From the NCBI GenBank assembly GCA_037903475.1, contig JBAJFG010000060.1, positions 372,001 through 436,000 of the forward strand: 64,000 nt of DNA, read 5' to 3'. Under the pieces are notes generated by a model. That model had not been told where the DNA came from. It saw only the letters and a list, made by a program, of their open reading frames with translations, and ran no database searches. Both the position numbers and the translations under genes were made by a program. Positions 1 to 10,545 of the stretch are shown here, piece after piece (position 1 is the first letter of the stretch; every line of letters starts with the position of its first letter). Source of the stretch: Ancylostoma caninum (Eukaryota > Nematoda > Chromadorea > Rhabditida > Ancylostomatidae).

Positions 1-470
1 TTTCAGCGCTGGCATTTGCGCGGCCACGGGTTCGATTCCCGGCGCCTCCAAGAAATTTCTGCACGGGTTGGAACCGCTTCAGAATTCAGTGCGGAGTAGA
101 GAGGATGGAAAGATTCGAAAATGGATAAAGGCAAGCAAAATCGATCGATAACACATGCGAGAATTTGACTGCAGTTCCCGCCATTTTGTGGAAAACTAGG
201 GTGACTTAGACTTCGTACTGAAAATCTCTGACACCAAATCAACAGATGCTTTTCAGCGTGTGCATAGTAGACGACCAGCTCTATATTTTGCCAGAGTATC
301 AATTTTCTATATCTTCATACCTTTTTGGGAGCTCGATGGGAAATCGATGAGAAATTTGCCGAATTTCCCATCGATTTCCCATCTAAATTGCGGGAAAACG
401 AGAGAGCTTCGTGGAGCAAGATTCTGTACGCAAATGGGGAATTTCCTCGTCCAAAACTCATAATGGAAAA
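1..470 (+). repeat. tRNA-derived SINE-like copy (left, 5' end outside window)
   Basis: Positions 26-50 look like the T-arm and acceptor 3' end of a tRNA: GGTTCGATTCC (a perfect pol III B-box) with flanking stem and terminal CTCCA. The preceding 25 bases do not form a clean anticodon arm. The downstream body (about 80-360) is repeated in inverse orientation at about 700-1000. The right copy also ends in a B-box-bearing tRNA-like head. This is the structure of a tRNA-headed SINE rather than a functional tRNA gene. Confidence 0.5.
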
Positions 471-499
471 GTTTTCATGATATCTGCAAATTGCTTCTA

Positions 500-1092
500 A
501 GTGGTCAGTGGATTCCCAAATGGATTTACTCCATTTTCACCATCGGTTCAGATTGCGAGATTTTCATTTCTTCAGCTCCCATGAAGAGAGTTTGCTTTTT
601 ACCGAAATTTCACTTTCTTCGAATAGAGCTCCAAGCATTGATTCTTCATCATCATTATCGCGCCCGAATGTTCATGCCTGCCTGAGTGAGTTAGATGGGA
701 AATTTCCCCCCGGAGACCTGAAAATTTGGAAAATTTCCCATCGAGCTCCCAAAAATATTTGAAGCCATAGAAAATTGGAACTCTGGCAAAAGATAAAGCT
801 GATCATCCTCTATGGATACGTTGAAAAGTATTTGCTGATTTCGAGTCAGAGAACTTCATCACGAGGTCTAAGCACCCTACTTTTCCACGTTCCAAAGGCG
901 CCTGCAAGAGAATTCTCGCATGTGCAATCGATCGATTTCACTACCCACACTTCATTTTTTAACATTTCCACCCTCTTTACTCCACACTTGATTTTGAAGT
1001 GATTCTGACCAGTGCAAAGATTTATTGAAGGGCTCGGTAATCGAACCTGTGGGTGCGCGCAAGCCGACTCGTCCTCTCAACGCTGCGAACTA
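500..1092 (-). repeat. tRNA-derived SINE-like copy (right, inverted relative to the left copy)
   Basis: Read on the minus strand, 1085-1020 gives a tRNA-like head with GGTTCGATTACC (B-box). The body then matches the left copy over about 280 bp: shared stretches around AATCGATCGAT, CACATGCGAGAATT, GATCAGCT and TTTGCCAGAGT. The two copies face each other tail to tail, so the whole 1-1092 segment behaves as a long inverted repeat. The 500-700 part is also shared with 13960-14420. Confidence 0.5.
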
Positions 1093-1127
1093 GTCCTGTT
1101 TTAACAAATAATGATAGTTCCTGCTGG

Positions 1128-1420
1128 CAAGGGCGGACCGTCATTTGCCATAATGTCATAAAACGGTCATGAATTTAAGTTCAATGGTTGAACCACCCGT
1201 CTACTTACCTCACCCCCACCTCTCCAATACGACCCCCCCCCCCCCTTCCGGCCCCCTCCCAAACGACCCCCTCATGGGAAATTCCCACCGGAAGCTTGAC
1301 CCTGTTCATGAGTAATGCGAGCGGATCGAAGAAAAAAAGCCTAATGTCTTGTTTGGACAAACTGGTGAGTTTTAGTAATGCGATACTGATCAATCCTGTG
1401 AAAGTGTTAGAGCTAGAGAG
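1128..1420 (+). repeat. Dispersed repeat shared with 16395-16640
   Basis: Both segments share GCGGACCGTCATTTG, AACGGTCATGAATTT-like and CCACC..TCTAC blocks, followed by a C-rich run and GGGAAATTCCCA. At 16395 the repeat directly abuts the broken 5' end of a PLE, so the PLE probably inserted into or recombined with it. No coding content seen. Confidence 0.5.
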
Positions 1421-2285
1421 CTAGAAATGGCGTGTCTCCGCGAAGCAGGCATATGCAAGGTTCTCCTAAGAGTGAATTGGAGCACTAGTATACACGTACA
1501 GGGAGGGCGAAAAATGAAGGCATCACGGACAATACCACCATTAGTTTATTAGCTGCAAATGGTTAGTAGTGAATAGGGACAAGTGGAAAACAAGTCACGA
1601 GTTGCCCTGTGTAACGGACAGCTTCTCCTGAACAGGTCCTCCGAGTGTCCTATGGTATTGCTTAGTACCGATGTGATAATTCATCTGAGATTGTTAAGGG
1701 GTTAACGTGATTTCCCTTACAGTTTAAAGAAGAGTTACTGAATAACTTCCTTATTACAGTAAAATCTTCCGAGCGCGTAACAATAACCTGTGCGAAAAAC
1801 TCGTGTGTGGCTACACTCAAATGGCTTCAGGATACAAAATGCACCTAAGCAAAGAGAAGGTGTCCTCGATATAATGAAACGTGGATAAGAAAGAAGACAA
1901 CACTCACGAGTTCTGACAAACCGGCTGAATAAGACCGTGTTTTCAGCCAACGTGTACAGGCGATTCAGAAATGAGTCGGTATTGGTGCATTTTTACATAA
2001 AGAGATTAGAGAGGCCTTTGGCTAGCTGGGCATGTTCAAGCTTGTTAGTCGCAGTGATTTTTAACTGCTTAACATGTTAGAAAGGGTCTTGGAAATGATG
2101 TGGGAGTACGTGGAGCACATGTCTCCGATAAGTGGCATACTGACTCCCCGATGAATGGCCTGTAGTTTACAACTATGTTGTTCGTCAACTAAGTGATTCC
2201 TACATGTAATAGTGATCGACAACATGGAAATTCGTGCTCGGCATGCGTAACGAGTCTATTGACAACGACAAGATATTAAGCTTAC
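1421..2285. other. No feature recognised
   Basis: I looked for the next guanylyl cyclase exons on the minus strand (juxtamembrane WxxG/CGF motifs) and saw none. No repeat family from elsewhere in the window appears here. Presumed intron. Confidence 0.4.
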
Positions 2286-2411
2286 CCCGGAGAACTTCTC
2301 AACAAAGACCGTTCCAAACGTTACTACGTCGAGACTCCTGTTCAGCCCATCCAGGTAAAAGGTTGGATATCGCGTGCCGTTGGTCCCAATCACAACCTCC
2401 CCAGAGATCCC
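2286..2411 (-). CDS. Receptor-type guanylyl cyclase ligand-binding domain, exon g (with apparent +1 frame slip)
   Basis: The 126-nt exon (donor GGG|gtaagc) encodes GEVVIGTNGTRYPTFYLDGL then NRSLDVVTFGTVFVEKFSG. This is the 'F.G..GEV.I..NGTR.P.F' strand block that follows exon f in the family. The only visible acceptor (TTTGAAG, 2412-2413) leaves two bases for the codon opened by exon f. However, a run of five G at 2399-2403 (minus-strand reading) shifts the frame by one relative to the conserved GEVV. With four G the join would read FSG-ISGEVV, exactly as expected. This is either a homopolymer error in the assembly or a real disabling insertion. Further 3' exons (transmembrane, kinase-like, cyclase) were not recognised in 1-2285 and probably lie outside. 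Confidence 0.8.
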
Positions 2412-2484
2412 TTCAAATGAGTGCATCAGCAGCAGAGAAGTGATTCATTTTAAATGATTAACTATTTTTCAAAGTCAGACTCAC

Positions 2485-2617
2485 CACTGAATTTCATCGC
2501 AAGGTTCTCCTCAATCATTCTACCGTCTTTTACAGAGGAGTTCGATGAGAGAGAACGATTCAGAGCTATTGCATATGCATAGAATGAATCGTGAAGCTGA
2601 CCGGCATATTCCGATGC
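2485..2617 (-). CDS. Receptor-type guanylyl cyclase ligand-binding domain, exon f
   Basis: The 133-nt exon has a TCTTTTAG acceptor and a GTG|gtgagt donor. It encodes ASEYAGQLHDSFYAYAIALN then RSLSSNSSVKDGRMIEENLA, ending MKFS(G). 'GQLHDSFYAYAIALNRSL' is the best-conserved helix of the ANF-type domain (family form 'QLHD..Y.YA.ALN'). It enters in phase 0, matching exon e, and leaves with one base. Confidence 0.9.
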
Positions 2618-2855
2618 CTAAAAGACAAGTTTCATTAATAACGTTTCATTCATAAGTATTGCTGCAACTTCCTGCTCAAATTTCTTCATTTTCATGCACA
2701 TTCACAACCAAAAACGAGGACTCTAGTAAGATCGCCGCTAATGGCGTGTTCATATATGAATTGTGCCTCAGCTGTCTTGGTGGTCGCACTTTGACAGTAA
2801 CCGTGAAAATGGTACTTCTTCTAACAAACTCCATGTCCTCTTATCATAAAACCTG

Positions 2856-3352
2856 GGCATTTTCTCGGACTATTGATATATTCAATATTTTTTTCTGCCA
2901 TTATTAGTAGTCTAGCTTGTGCCTTGGGCGAGACTGCAAAAAGGAAATACGTATTGGTGGAACACCGGGTGAGTTTCCTCTTTACAGTCGGTACTCATGG
3001 TTATCTGCCCGGAATGAGTTGAATGTGCAGGTCAGAGGAGGTGTTTGATGGGTTAGAGCGCAGATTTAAGGAAATTTGATCCATTTTCAGGCCTTGAAAA
3101 CGACTTTTTGTCGAAACGTCGGCCAATAAAGGTGTTCCTATAACAACCTGTATGGCAGAAAAAATATTGAAGATTTCAATAGTCCATGAAAATGGTTTTT
3201 TTTTTTTCACGGAAATATTTTATCCAATGAATTTTCTTTTTCGAGAGCTGACTTTATTTTTATGGACCCATGTATGGTTTTCAGACTGAATGGTCTATAA
3301 GCCTGCTATAAGAATCTAGTCTAGCTTGTGCCTTGGGCGAGACTGCAAAAAG
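2856..3352 (+). mobile_element. PLE 3'-end fragment with inverted tip and 36-bp flanking direct repeat
   Basis: 2944-3196 matches 60825-61045 and carries a PLE 3'-end signature: TTTTTGTCGAAACGTCGG, AATAAAGGT and CTATAACAACCTGTATGG. The last 44 bp (3152-3196) recurs inverted at 2856-2900. A 36-bp direct repeat (2908-2943 and 3317-3352) flanks the insert. No coding domain remains. The arrangement of inverted tip, direct repeat, truncated element, direct repeat fits the odd insertion products known for Penelope elements. Confidence 0.55.
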
Positions 3353-5088
3353 TTTGCAAAACTTAGCCGTCGGATGCGTCCTGTGAAAACAGTTGTCAGA
3401 ACGGGTGAGGAATGTGGTCACTAGCGAAATCAAAGCCAGCCTGTGGGAGTAACGCGATTATCCACCGCTTGCGAATCTACCGTGAGGTTTTTGGTTCGAC
3501 AAGTGCGCTTCAGGTAGTTCCTCACACATTTACCTTATTTCCACTCAGCAGGGCAGCAAATGAGGGGTGAAATCCGGGATTAAAAGCACTATACAACTGT
3601 GAGTATCCCCAGTTCTTGATAAATCATACTATTTCAACCACTTAAGTGTATGTATAGAAAAATGTCGCTGTTATAAACTGCTGAAGTACAACAACGAAGA
3701 TCCTTTTTTGACGTTTAAGTAGTTGAGTGAGACATGCACTGTACCGCGAAATCTCACTGTCATTCTTATCATCGAAGGGTCGCTCTGCTTGGCTCCGTCT
3801 TGGACCCGTACGCCGCGTTACCCTGGGGCGACCTCAACACAAAAAAAATTCCGAGCCAGGGCGCAGCTTGGCGGTGTTCAGTGTTGACGGAATGATGTGG
3901 CAGAGAGAGTCAGTCATATGTTTGGAGTTCAGGTGCACAAATTTAAAAGCCCCTAAACATCTGTAATTTATTCGAGTTCTTTACAAATTAGTTTGTCAAA
4001 GCATCTTTCCACACGCAACAACATAAGCGCTGTATCTATACTAATAGAGTATGTATCGTCCAAAGCAAAAGAATCCCGTATGGGACTGTATGTGAAATCA
4101 CCCAGTGAAGAGAAAGTGTCGCCACTACTTCTTTTGTTTACCTCTCCAAAATGCGTGACCTGTTAATATAGGTTTCATTTCTTTCACGGTTTTTGGCCCA
4201 TGATACCTTTCCTCTGCCAATCCGGTTCCCGGAGTACCAGTAAGGGATAAAAGAAAAAGAGGTCGAAATGGGTTTTGTGCCCACAACGAGATTCCTCAGC
4301 TCATCTTTAAAAAGGGCGTGTCGGGATAATTCTTCACTGCCTCGAAAAGAAGAATAAGGTAAGACTATTTATTTACGAGGAGTCTCGTAAAAAAGGATAC
4401 GGTCTCACCAATCAGCAAACATTCTGACCATAACTTTTGTTAGCATGTTGTGCAGATCTGGTCACGCTATCATCGCTGAGGAATACCATAATCTATTTCT
4501 AAATCAACTGATTAATTCTGTTCGATTTCGATAGAGTCGCCCAAACAGAACCTTAATATTAGAGAGGAAGCCTTTGAGTGTGACTCGAATCAGGGGTAAG
4601 TGGAATTCCGACTTCCAACTTGCGAAACTTCCAGTATTCCAGTGTTTTTTTTTGGATCTCCGACTTCCGAGTTCTGCCTTCCGAAAAGTGGCGAAAACAG
4701 CCGAAATTTTTTGGAAATCTTGGCCCGCAAATTGCTTTTTATATGAGGGTTGTCGTTGATATTCTTTTTCACGGTCTAGTTGGCATTGTCTGCACGGGTA
4801 CGGCAGTGGTGAACCAAAAGTGACCCTTCCTAGTAGTGGACTGTTCTCACACAACTTTTGCCGTCTTGAATGAGATGTCATACAGGGTAGCAACAGATTT
4901 TACCTAAACCTCTGGTTCTGGCTTTTTTCCCTGAAATTTGTGGAAATGAATTTATTTTGTTCTAATGGCTACTTTTTTGTTGTGATTGGTATATGCATAA
5001 ATGGTGTCAAACCAAAATCAGGCAACGCTCATTTCTTTAAAAGTAGATGAGCCGCACAGAGTACCGCAAAAAAGATGCCAGAACTTAC
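3353..5088. other. Intronic sequence, nothing convincing
   Basis: Only short ORFs without codon structure. A short purine/pyrimidine motif built on CTTCCGACTTCCGAG occurs at 4600-4690 and again at 6370-6440. No tRNA, coding exon or recognisable transposon was seen. Confidence 0.4.
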
Positions 5089-5126
5089 CGAGATGTGTAC
5101 CTAGGAGACCCTCTTGTAGTGGAGAT
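5089..5126 (-). other. Candidate micro-exon with canonical splice signals
   Basis: On the minus strand, TTTTCATATCAG precedes and CG|gtaagttct follows a 38-nt segment. Both signals match the nematode consensus very well. The confident gcy exons e and f already join in phase across this region, so this would have to be an alternative exon or part of another minus-strand gene (see 5415-5648). Confidence 0.2.
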
Positions 5127-5414
5127 CTGATATGAAAACTGGGCAATAGTACTTAAGATTTTTTCCGTAGGACAATTTTCCGTGAAAAATATTTTGTATT
5201 CACTCTAAAGAGCTTCCGTTGTCAACTTGTTAATTTTTGTTATCTGACGAATTTGCAATAGTATTGCCCAACCACTTAGGCTTTGTTGAGCGTTCCTTCA
5301 TTTTTAGCGTATTGTTTAATTCTGAATTGATACTATTCTATTTATGAAAGTAATTACAGTGTGACCACAAAGTTTTTGGCCGAAGACTTTGTAGCAATTA
5401 TTTCTTGTGATTCG

Positions 5415-5648
5415 TCAGGAAATCCATGACTTTGTGTTCGCATTGACTACCCAAATGTCTTGAGAACACATGAGAAATTTCACTATTTGTGGCTCTATTT
5501 GAACCTTGTATGATCTGCAAATATGAAACGAGGTAGAGATGGAAATGGCCGCAAGTAGAGTCTCGGTGACATCTTTCCAAAGAACTTCTTTCATTTGGCC
5601 ATCCAATTCACCAATTTCCGGCCTAATATTCGAGAGTGCAGAATCTTT
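5415..5648 (-). CDS. Possible exon, unrecognised
   Basis: An open stretch on the minus strand after a TAGAATAG acceptor-like site reads KDSALSNIRPEIGELDGQMK, then KEVLWKDVTETLLAAI, and ends ...NANTKSWIS stop. The composition is protein-like and unrelated to the repeat families here. A short element with excellent splice signals lies 290 bp downstream (5089-5126). The two may belong to a small gene nested in the gcy intron, or be remnants of an unidentified element. Confidence 0.2.
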   Translation of the reverse strand, partial: KDSALSNIRPEIGELDGQMKEVLWKDVTETLLAAISISTSFHICRSYKVQIEPQIVKFLMCSQDIWVVNANTKSWIS

Positions 5649-6448
5649 CTATTCTAGGGAGATCCATGAAGGAACTTGCTTTACTCAACGGCAATGGTCA
5701 ATAGATTGTCACCACCAGTTTTCTTACTAGGATTCACAAAACAAAGGGCAAAAGTGGGCGGAGCGAAATCCGGACGTTATTTCTTATGCATAAGCACGCC
5801 TGATAAAAGTAAGGGGCTCTTGACAAAAGTTTACCATCAAGTTTCAAAAGAAAAAGAAGCAGAACCTTGGTTCGGACTCCCCAGTTCCTGGTTTCACCAA
5901 ATCATCATATCTGTATGATAATTAGCGTGCTCCCTATAACAGAGACCTCTAGATCTCTGAAATGCAGTCCTTGAAACACAGAAATTGAGCTAACTTTTGC
6001 TGAGATAACAACTTCCTTGGTGTAGGCTTAACGAGAAAACAAGATCGTGAATGCTCGACCAACTTGCCGTCTTCGCGCGTTGCAGTCGCCAACGATTCTG
6101 TCGACTCTACGGAGAAGATAGGAGAGGTATCCAGAATCCAAGAATGGATTCTTAAAGTGCCTGAATTGTGCACAGCCGAGATAAATTTCCAGAGAGTTAG
6201 CCTATCTGGTCCCTGTCTTACAATTTGTTACATTTGGACGAAGACTTTGTTGTCACCCTGTAGATAGAATTGTCAAAATGAACGCCAGTTTGTCTAACAC
6301 TACATGGTTCACACAAACCCTAAGCTCCCTTGCCGTATGCATGTGTGCACACATTGGACTCTCTGTACTTCAGACTTCCGACTTCCGACGCTTCCGATAT
6401 TTCGGCCTTTTTTGGGACTTCCGACTTCCGAGTTCCGAATTTTTGAAT

Positions 6449-6562
6449 CCGACCTCTGCACTCACGGAGTCCGAGTTGGGCAGAGGTCGGACCCGAGCTG
6501 TAGTAGTTGGTAGCGAAGCGACTTTTCGAAGTCGCTTTGCTACCAACTACTACAGCTCGGGT
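6449..6562. repeat. Two adjacent palindromes (11-bp and 34-bp arms)
   Basis: 6449-6459 (CCGACCTCTGC) pairs perfectly with 6480-6490. Directly adjoining, 6491-6524 pairs with 6529-6562 with a single mismatch around a TTCG loop, giving a 72-bp hairpin. The two hairpins share no spacer. No coding sequence; could be a fold-back element, a MITE end or a structured transcript. Confidence 0.8.
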
Positions 6563-7328
6563 TGGAGTAGTAGCAAACCATTAAATTTGTTGCGACATGG
6601 ATCGTCATGAGTAAGGAGACGTTTCGGAGGACGTGGCGCTTTCGCACTTAATGTGGCTCTCTAATAGAACTTGATTTCCAAAGAAAACAAAAAAAAAACT
6701 CTTGCTGCCCTCACGAGGTGAATGCTTTTTTGTGAGCAATTGATATTTTTGCACTGTTCGAGAAGGCTAGGGCCTGCAATATAATCGAACATCTTAAGAT
6801 AGAGCATACTTACTATCTGGAGCAATGTTGACCTCGGCACAGAGAAGAGAAAGTGAGCTAGGGTTGCAGAATTTCTGATGAGGATTGCTAATGGATTAAT
6901 CAGAAAAAAGGCAAAAAAAGCAATGGCAAATATTCGTGAATTTTGTGCAAACAACGGTGCTACTGTGATTGGTCTCGTTTGGATTAAGGATCTACCTGTG
7001 AAGGCTTTCATTAGGTGGTTGTCGCTAAAGTCAAAGCATTAATTCCGAAGTAATATGGGAGTGTAAGTTTTTAAACAATTATTGAAAGGGAACTACACTG
7101 AACTGTATTCCATCGGAATGCATAAGCTATTGCACAACGTGTGGTCTTCGGACTGCTTTAGCTGGATAAGGTCGCGTTTATAAGTCAGTAATCTAAACTT
7201 ATCAGTATAGTTACGACCGAATATTTGTATTCGAATAAACACTCCAAAAATTCATAACACTCGGTAATATCCGTGTATTCGAATATATTCGAACTCGAAC
7301 ACACATTCGGCAGATAGCATCATCCGAA
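6563..7328. other. AT-rich intronic sequence
   Basis: No coding exon seen. 7215-7315 is rich in TTCGAATATTCGAA-like words, related to 9640-9780 and 14575-14690. Confidence 0.4.
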
Positions 7329-9222
7329 TCTATTAAAGCGCCGTAAGAGGGCTAGAGCGGCTAGAGATACGCGGCGGCACTCATAGACACCGCAATATTG
7401 AGGCGCGGACTGCGAGGCGAAGTGGCCGATTCTTAGGGATTCAGACACGTTCGCTTCGGGATTTGCTAATTACGTCAATGCTGGCTCTCCATGCACGGGA
7501 TGATGATTTCATCACCTTCGCTAGCGGTCTCGCAGCATAGGAATGAGGGAGTGTTTACAAGCTCTCAGGCTGCACAATATACACAGCAGGAAAACCACCG
7601 TTCCGCTGCTGCGACGTTGCAGGCGCCATCCACTGGAAAGATGGGCGGGTCACTGGGAACATGAAGAATCTCTAACGTCTCGGAAGGTGGGTAGTGGCTG
7701 AACGTACGCGGTCGGCTCAATTGGTGGATTCCTCCCGTTGCTGAGGTCTCGGTGCAGTTGCGCGGAATCACGACATCCGTTCACTTTTAGAAAGCCTGCG
7801 CACTAACATACAGAGTAAACGCTTCAATATAGCAAGACATGAGCATTGTGTATCCAATCAGCCAATAAATAATCAAAATTTCTGAGTAACTCCCAAGCCT
7901 TTACCATTATATTCGAGATTTACAAAGAGTACGGGGGCTCCGGTAGAAAACAGTTGTTCAGGGGGCAAAAGTGGTGAAAACGCTAGGATATGGCTTCGCC
8001 GACAGAGAGTGGATCCTGTTTGGAATGAATGTGCGGAAAAATACCAGAATAAGGGTAGTTCGAAGGCTGAAAGGCCCATTGTGGCCCATTAGTGTCGAGC
8101 ACCAGCACAGAGGTTCGCCATTATAGGATCGGTTTGCTCTGGCTCAATAACGTGGGGAACGCTAGGATATGGATCCACCAATGACATAAGGATCCGGTGT
8201 GGCCCAACAGTGAGCAAAACACCAGGATGCTGGTCCACCAATGGAAGAAGGCACAGCCGTGGCCCAGTGGTGTGGAGAATGCCAGGATACGGTTCCGCCG
8301 ACAGAGAACGGGCCCAACAGTGAGGAAGACGCCAGTATACGGGTCCAACAATGTAGGAAGGGTCCGCCGTGGCCCAGCGGTAAAGGGGAACGCTAGGATT
8401 CGGGTCCGCCCGAGGAGAACAAGTCCGCCGTGGGGAACGCCAGGATACAGGTCCGCCCGCGGGGAACAGGTCCACCGTGGCCATGTTGTGCGGGGAACGC
8501 CAGGATAGGGGTCCTGCAATGGAGCAAGGCACCGCCGTGGCCCAGTGGTGTGAGGGACGTCAGGATAAGAGTCAACTGATGGAGGAAGGGTGCGCCGTGG
8601 CCCAGCAGTGAGAAAGGCACCAGATTGCAGGCTCCCAGATGGAAGAAGGGCCCGCCGTAGCCCAATGGTGTGAAAAATGCCAGGATAGGGGTTCACTAAT
8701 AAATACAATATGGGATGTTTTCTGCTGTGACTCAATAAAGTAGAGAATACCAGGATACGGTTCAGCCGACGGTCATTGGGTCCGTTGTGGCCCAAAAGTG
8801 GAGATGACGCCAGAGTACGGGTCCACCAATGGAAGAGAGGTTTGCGTTGGTCGAACAGAAGATGCCACTTTGCGGGTCCACCGATGGAAAACACGCCCAT
8901 CGTGGTCCAGTGGTGTGGAGGACACCAGAATACGAATTCGCTTTGGCCCAGTAGTGTGGAGAACGGCAGAATACAGGTCAGACGATGGAAAACGCGTCTG
9001 TGTTGGCCTAGAAGTGAGGAAAACGCACGAATACGCCCTACGATGGGTAATGTACTTGTCATGCTCATACTCAACTCATAATAAAGATTTCACATTTTAG
9101 CCCATTTAATGATTAGTTTTGCTTCCTTCTCAATTTTCCTGGGATTTGGCGAGTGCGTAGCTTTTCCACATGTCCCAAGTGGCTGCCCCACCCCACTTTC
9201 TAGCATCCCGAAGGGGCGCTAG
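7329..9222 (+). mobile_element. Helitron-like non-autonomous element, type II, with minisatellite core
   Basis: Starts A|TCTATTAAAGCGCCGTAA and ends with hairpin CATCCCGAAGGGGCG directly followed by CTAG|T, so the A/T insertion site and the TC...CTAG ends fit Helitrons. A unique 5' part (7329-8090, near-identical to 26880-27600) precedes a ~60-bp minisatellite (8090-9080) with units containing GGTCCGCCGTGGCCCA and CGCCAGGATACGGG. No Rep or helicase. The same ends recur at 61261-62979 and, 5' only, at 54543. ORFs up to 317 codons in the core are repeat artefacts. Confidence 0.65.
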
Positions 9223-9639
9223 TATATTCCAATATTGGTACATATTCGATATTCGAAAGCATCTTAAGACACAACGGAGCAAGCACGTGTTAAGGTCCTA
9301 ACGATGGTCGAACGATATGGTCGGGAAAGTGCTTATCAGCGTTTCGTCAGCGGCGAAACTCGCATTGTACCAGGGCCAATTGGCGGGATGCAGTGCGGAT
9401 GCTTTGGACCGTGCTGCTTGTAGAGTTATAAGGTAGTCACTTTAAATAAAAAAAATACAATCGCGCTGTACGTAGATCTTTAAAATCTTAATGGTTCCTA
9501 GACCAAGCGAGCACACTCGCACCCATAGCAGAGAAATCTCTCTATCCTCACGAATTTCTTTGGATTACAGCCTTCATCAAATAAAATATTCACAGCGACT
9601 CAACACTCTGTAGGTAACATCTATTCGATCACTCGGTTA

Positions 9640-9800
9640 TTTGAATGTTCGAGTCGTCGAGTACTACCAGGCCGTGATATTCGAATATTCGAATTCGAAT
9701 ACTTCCTTAAACCTCCACTTCCAATATTATTCATTCGTTCGAGTGGCCGATATTCGAATATTCAAGGCCAGTTTCGGAATGTGCTAGCTATACTAATCAG
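9640..9800. repeat. TTCGAA-rich repeat
   Basis: Words such as ATTCGAATATTCGAATTC and CGTTCGAGTGG recur at 14571-14700 in the same order, ending GAGGCCAGTT in both. Non-coding dispersed repeat of unknown class. The preceding 9223-9640 holds nothing recognised. Confidence 0.4.
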
Positions 9801-9814
9801 TACAGATCTGTTTG

Positions 9815-10170
9815 AAGGCAGCACCTCAAATTTCTGTGTCAGAGATTTTACGGTATGTAGGGTTAGTGAACTCATCGACAATGATGAGGTAGCGTAATAC
9901 AAGCGCGAAACTCTGGAAATGGTGGCGGTATTTTGTATGAGTCCAAAGCGCGGAAAGATGTTCCATGAGAAGGTACGGATTGCACTTCCTCAGCTGCGTT
10001 GAACCACACGCATACAATTCCTTTTGTCCAGATCCGCAGATGTGTCCACGGCAGTATCTTCGCAGGTAGGCTTATTTTCTCTGTGTTCAACCTAGTGTTA
10101 TTATTGTCAGCGGCCGGCTACATGCTAAGCGACTCTCTTCGGAAGTGAGAATTTCTGTGAATGCTTCCTT
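9815..10170 (+). mobile_element. MITE, AAGGCAGCAC family
   Basis: Terminal inverted repeats of the form AAGGCAGCACTCACG...AAATTT are degraded here but clear in the copies at 24109-24532 and 25783-26206, where TA flanks both ends (Tc1/mariner-type target). Internal blocks CACACGCATA, TGTGTCCACGGCAGTATC and GCAGGTAGGC are shared by all three copies. Non-coding. It truncates the RTE fragment that begins right beside it. Confidence 0.6.
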
Positions 10171-10545
10171 AAAGGAAATTGTAGATTTTCTAGGCAATTC
10201 GCTGCAACGATACACATCATCTTCCTCTTCCCTAGCGGTTGCCCTTTCTTTGGCGGAGTTCGCTTTCTTGATCCCTTTACGCCATCTCGCTCTTCCGTGC
10301 GCTTGGTGTGGGTTTGCGCTCACATGCTTCAGATCAATATGCTGCGCGTCTAGCCACCGTTGCTTTAGTCGCCCCATTGGTCGCTTTGCCGAGAGTTCAG
10401 GATCGAGGCCTTCTTTAGGGAAGGTGTCCTCGTTGGCGTGCGGAACTTGGGCTAAACCGAGATATTTGGAGTAGTCGACTCTCGGCAGGTCGCTACCATC
10501 AACCTGGACTATAGCCGGCCCGTTCATATCACTCGTCATATACTC
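10171..10545 (-). pseudogene. RTE-type retrotransposon, reverse-transcriptase C-terminal fragment
   Basis: The minus-strand reading contains YMTSDMNGPAIVQVDGSDLP and DYSKYLGLA (the 'EYM.TD...I.V.G..L.R...FKYLGS' block). An internal deletion then leads to KRPMGRLKQRWLDAQHIDLK and PHQAHGRARWRKGIKKA (the 'GKRP.GRPK.RW.D....DL' tail of RTE-type RTs). The deletion removes the segment normally between YLGS and the tail. Truncated at its 3' side by the MITE. Not functional. Confidence 0.7.

Noticed and set aside
1..60. Functional tRNA gene at the window start
   Set aside because: The T-arm and 3' end are good, but the upstream 25 bases do not make a proper anticodon arm, and the same head-plus-body recurs inverted at 1020-1085.
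8121..9074. 317-codon ORF (and similar ones at 8089, 27643, 30293, 32417, 35446, 49048, 56068, 57992, 59328, 61720, 62392)
   Set aside because: Each lies wholly in the 50/60-bp minisatellite. Because the unit length is a multiple of three (60) or short on stops, frames stay open on both strands. The 'proteins' are repeats of the unit with no domain.
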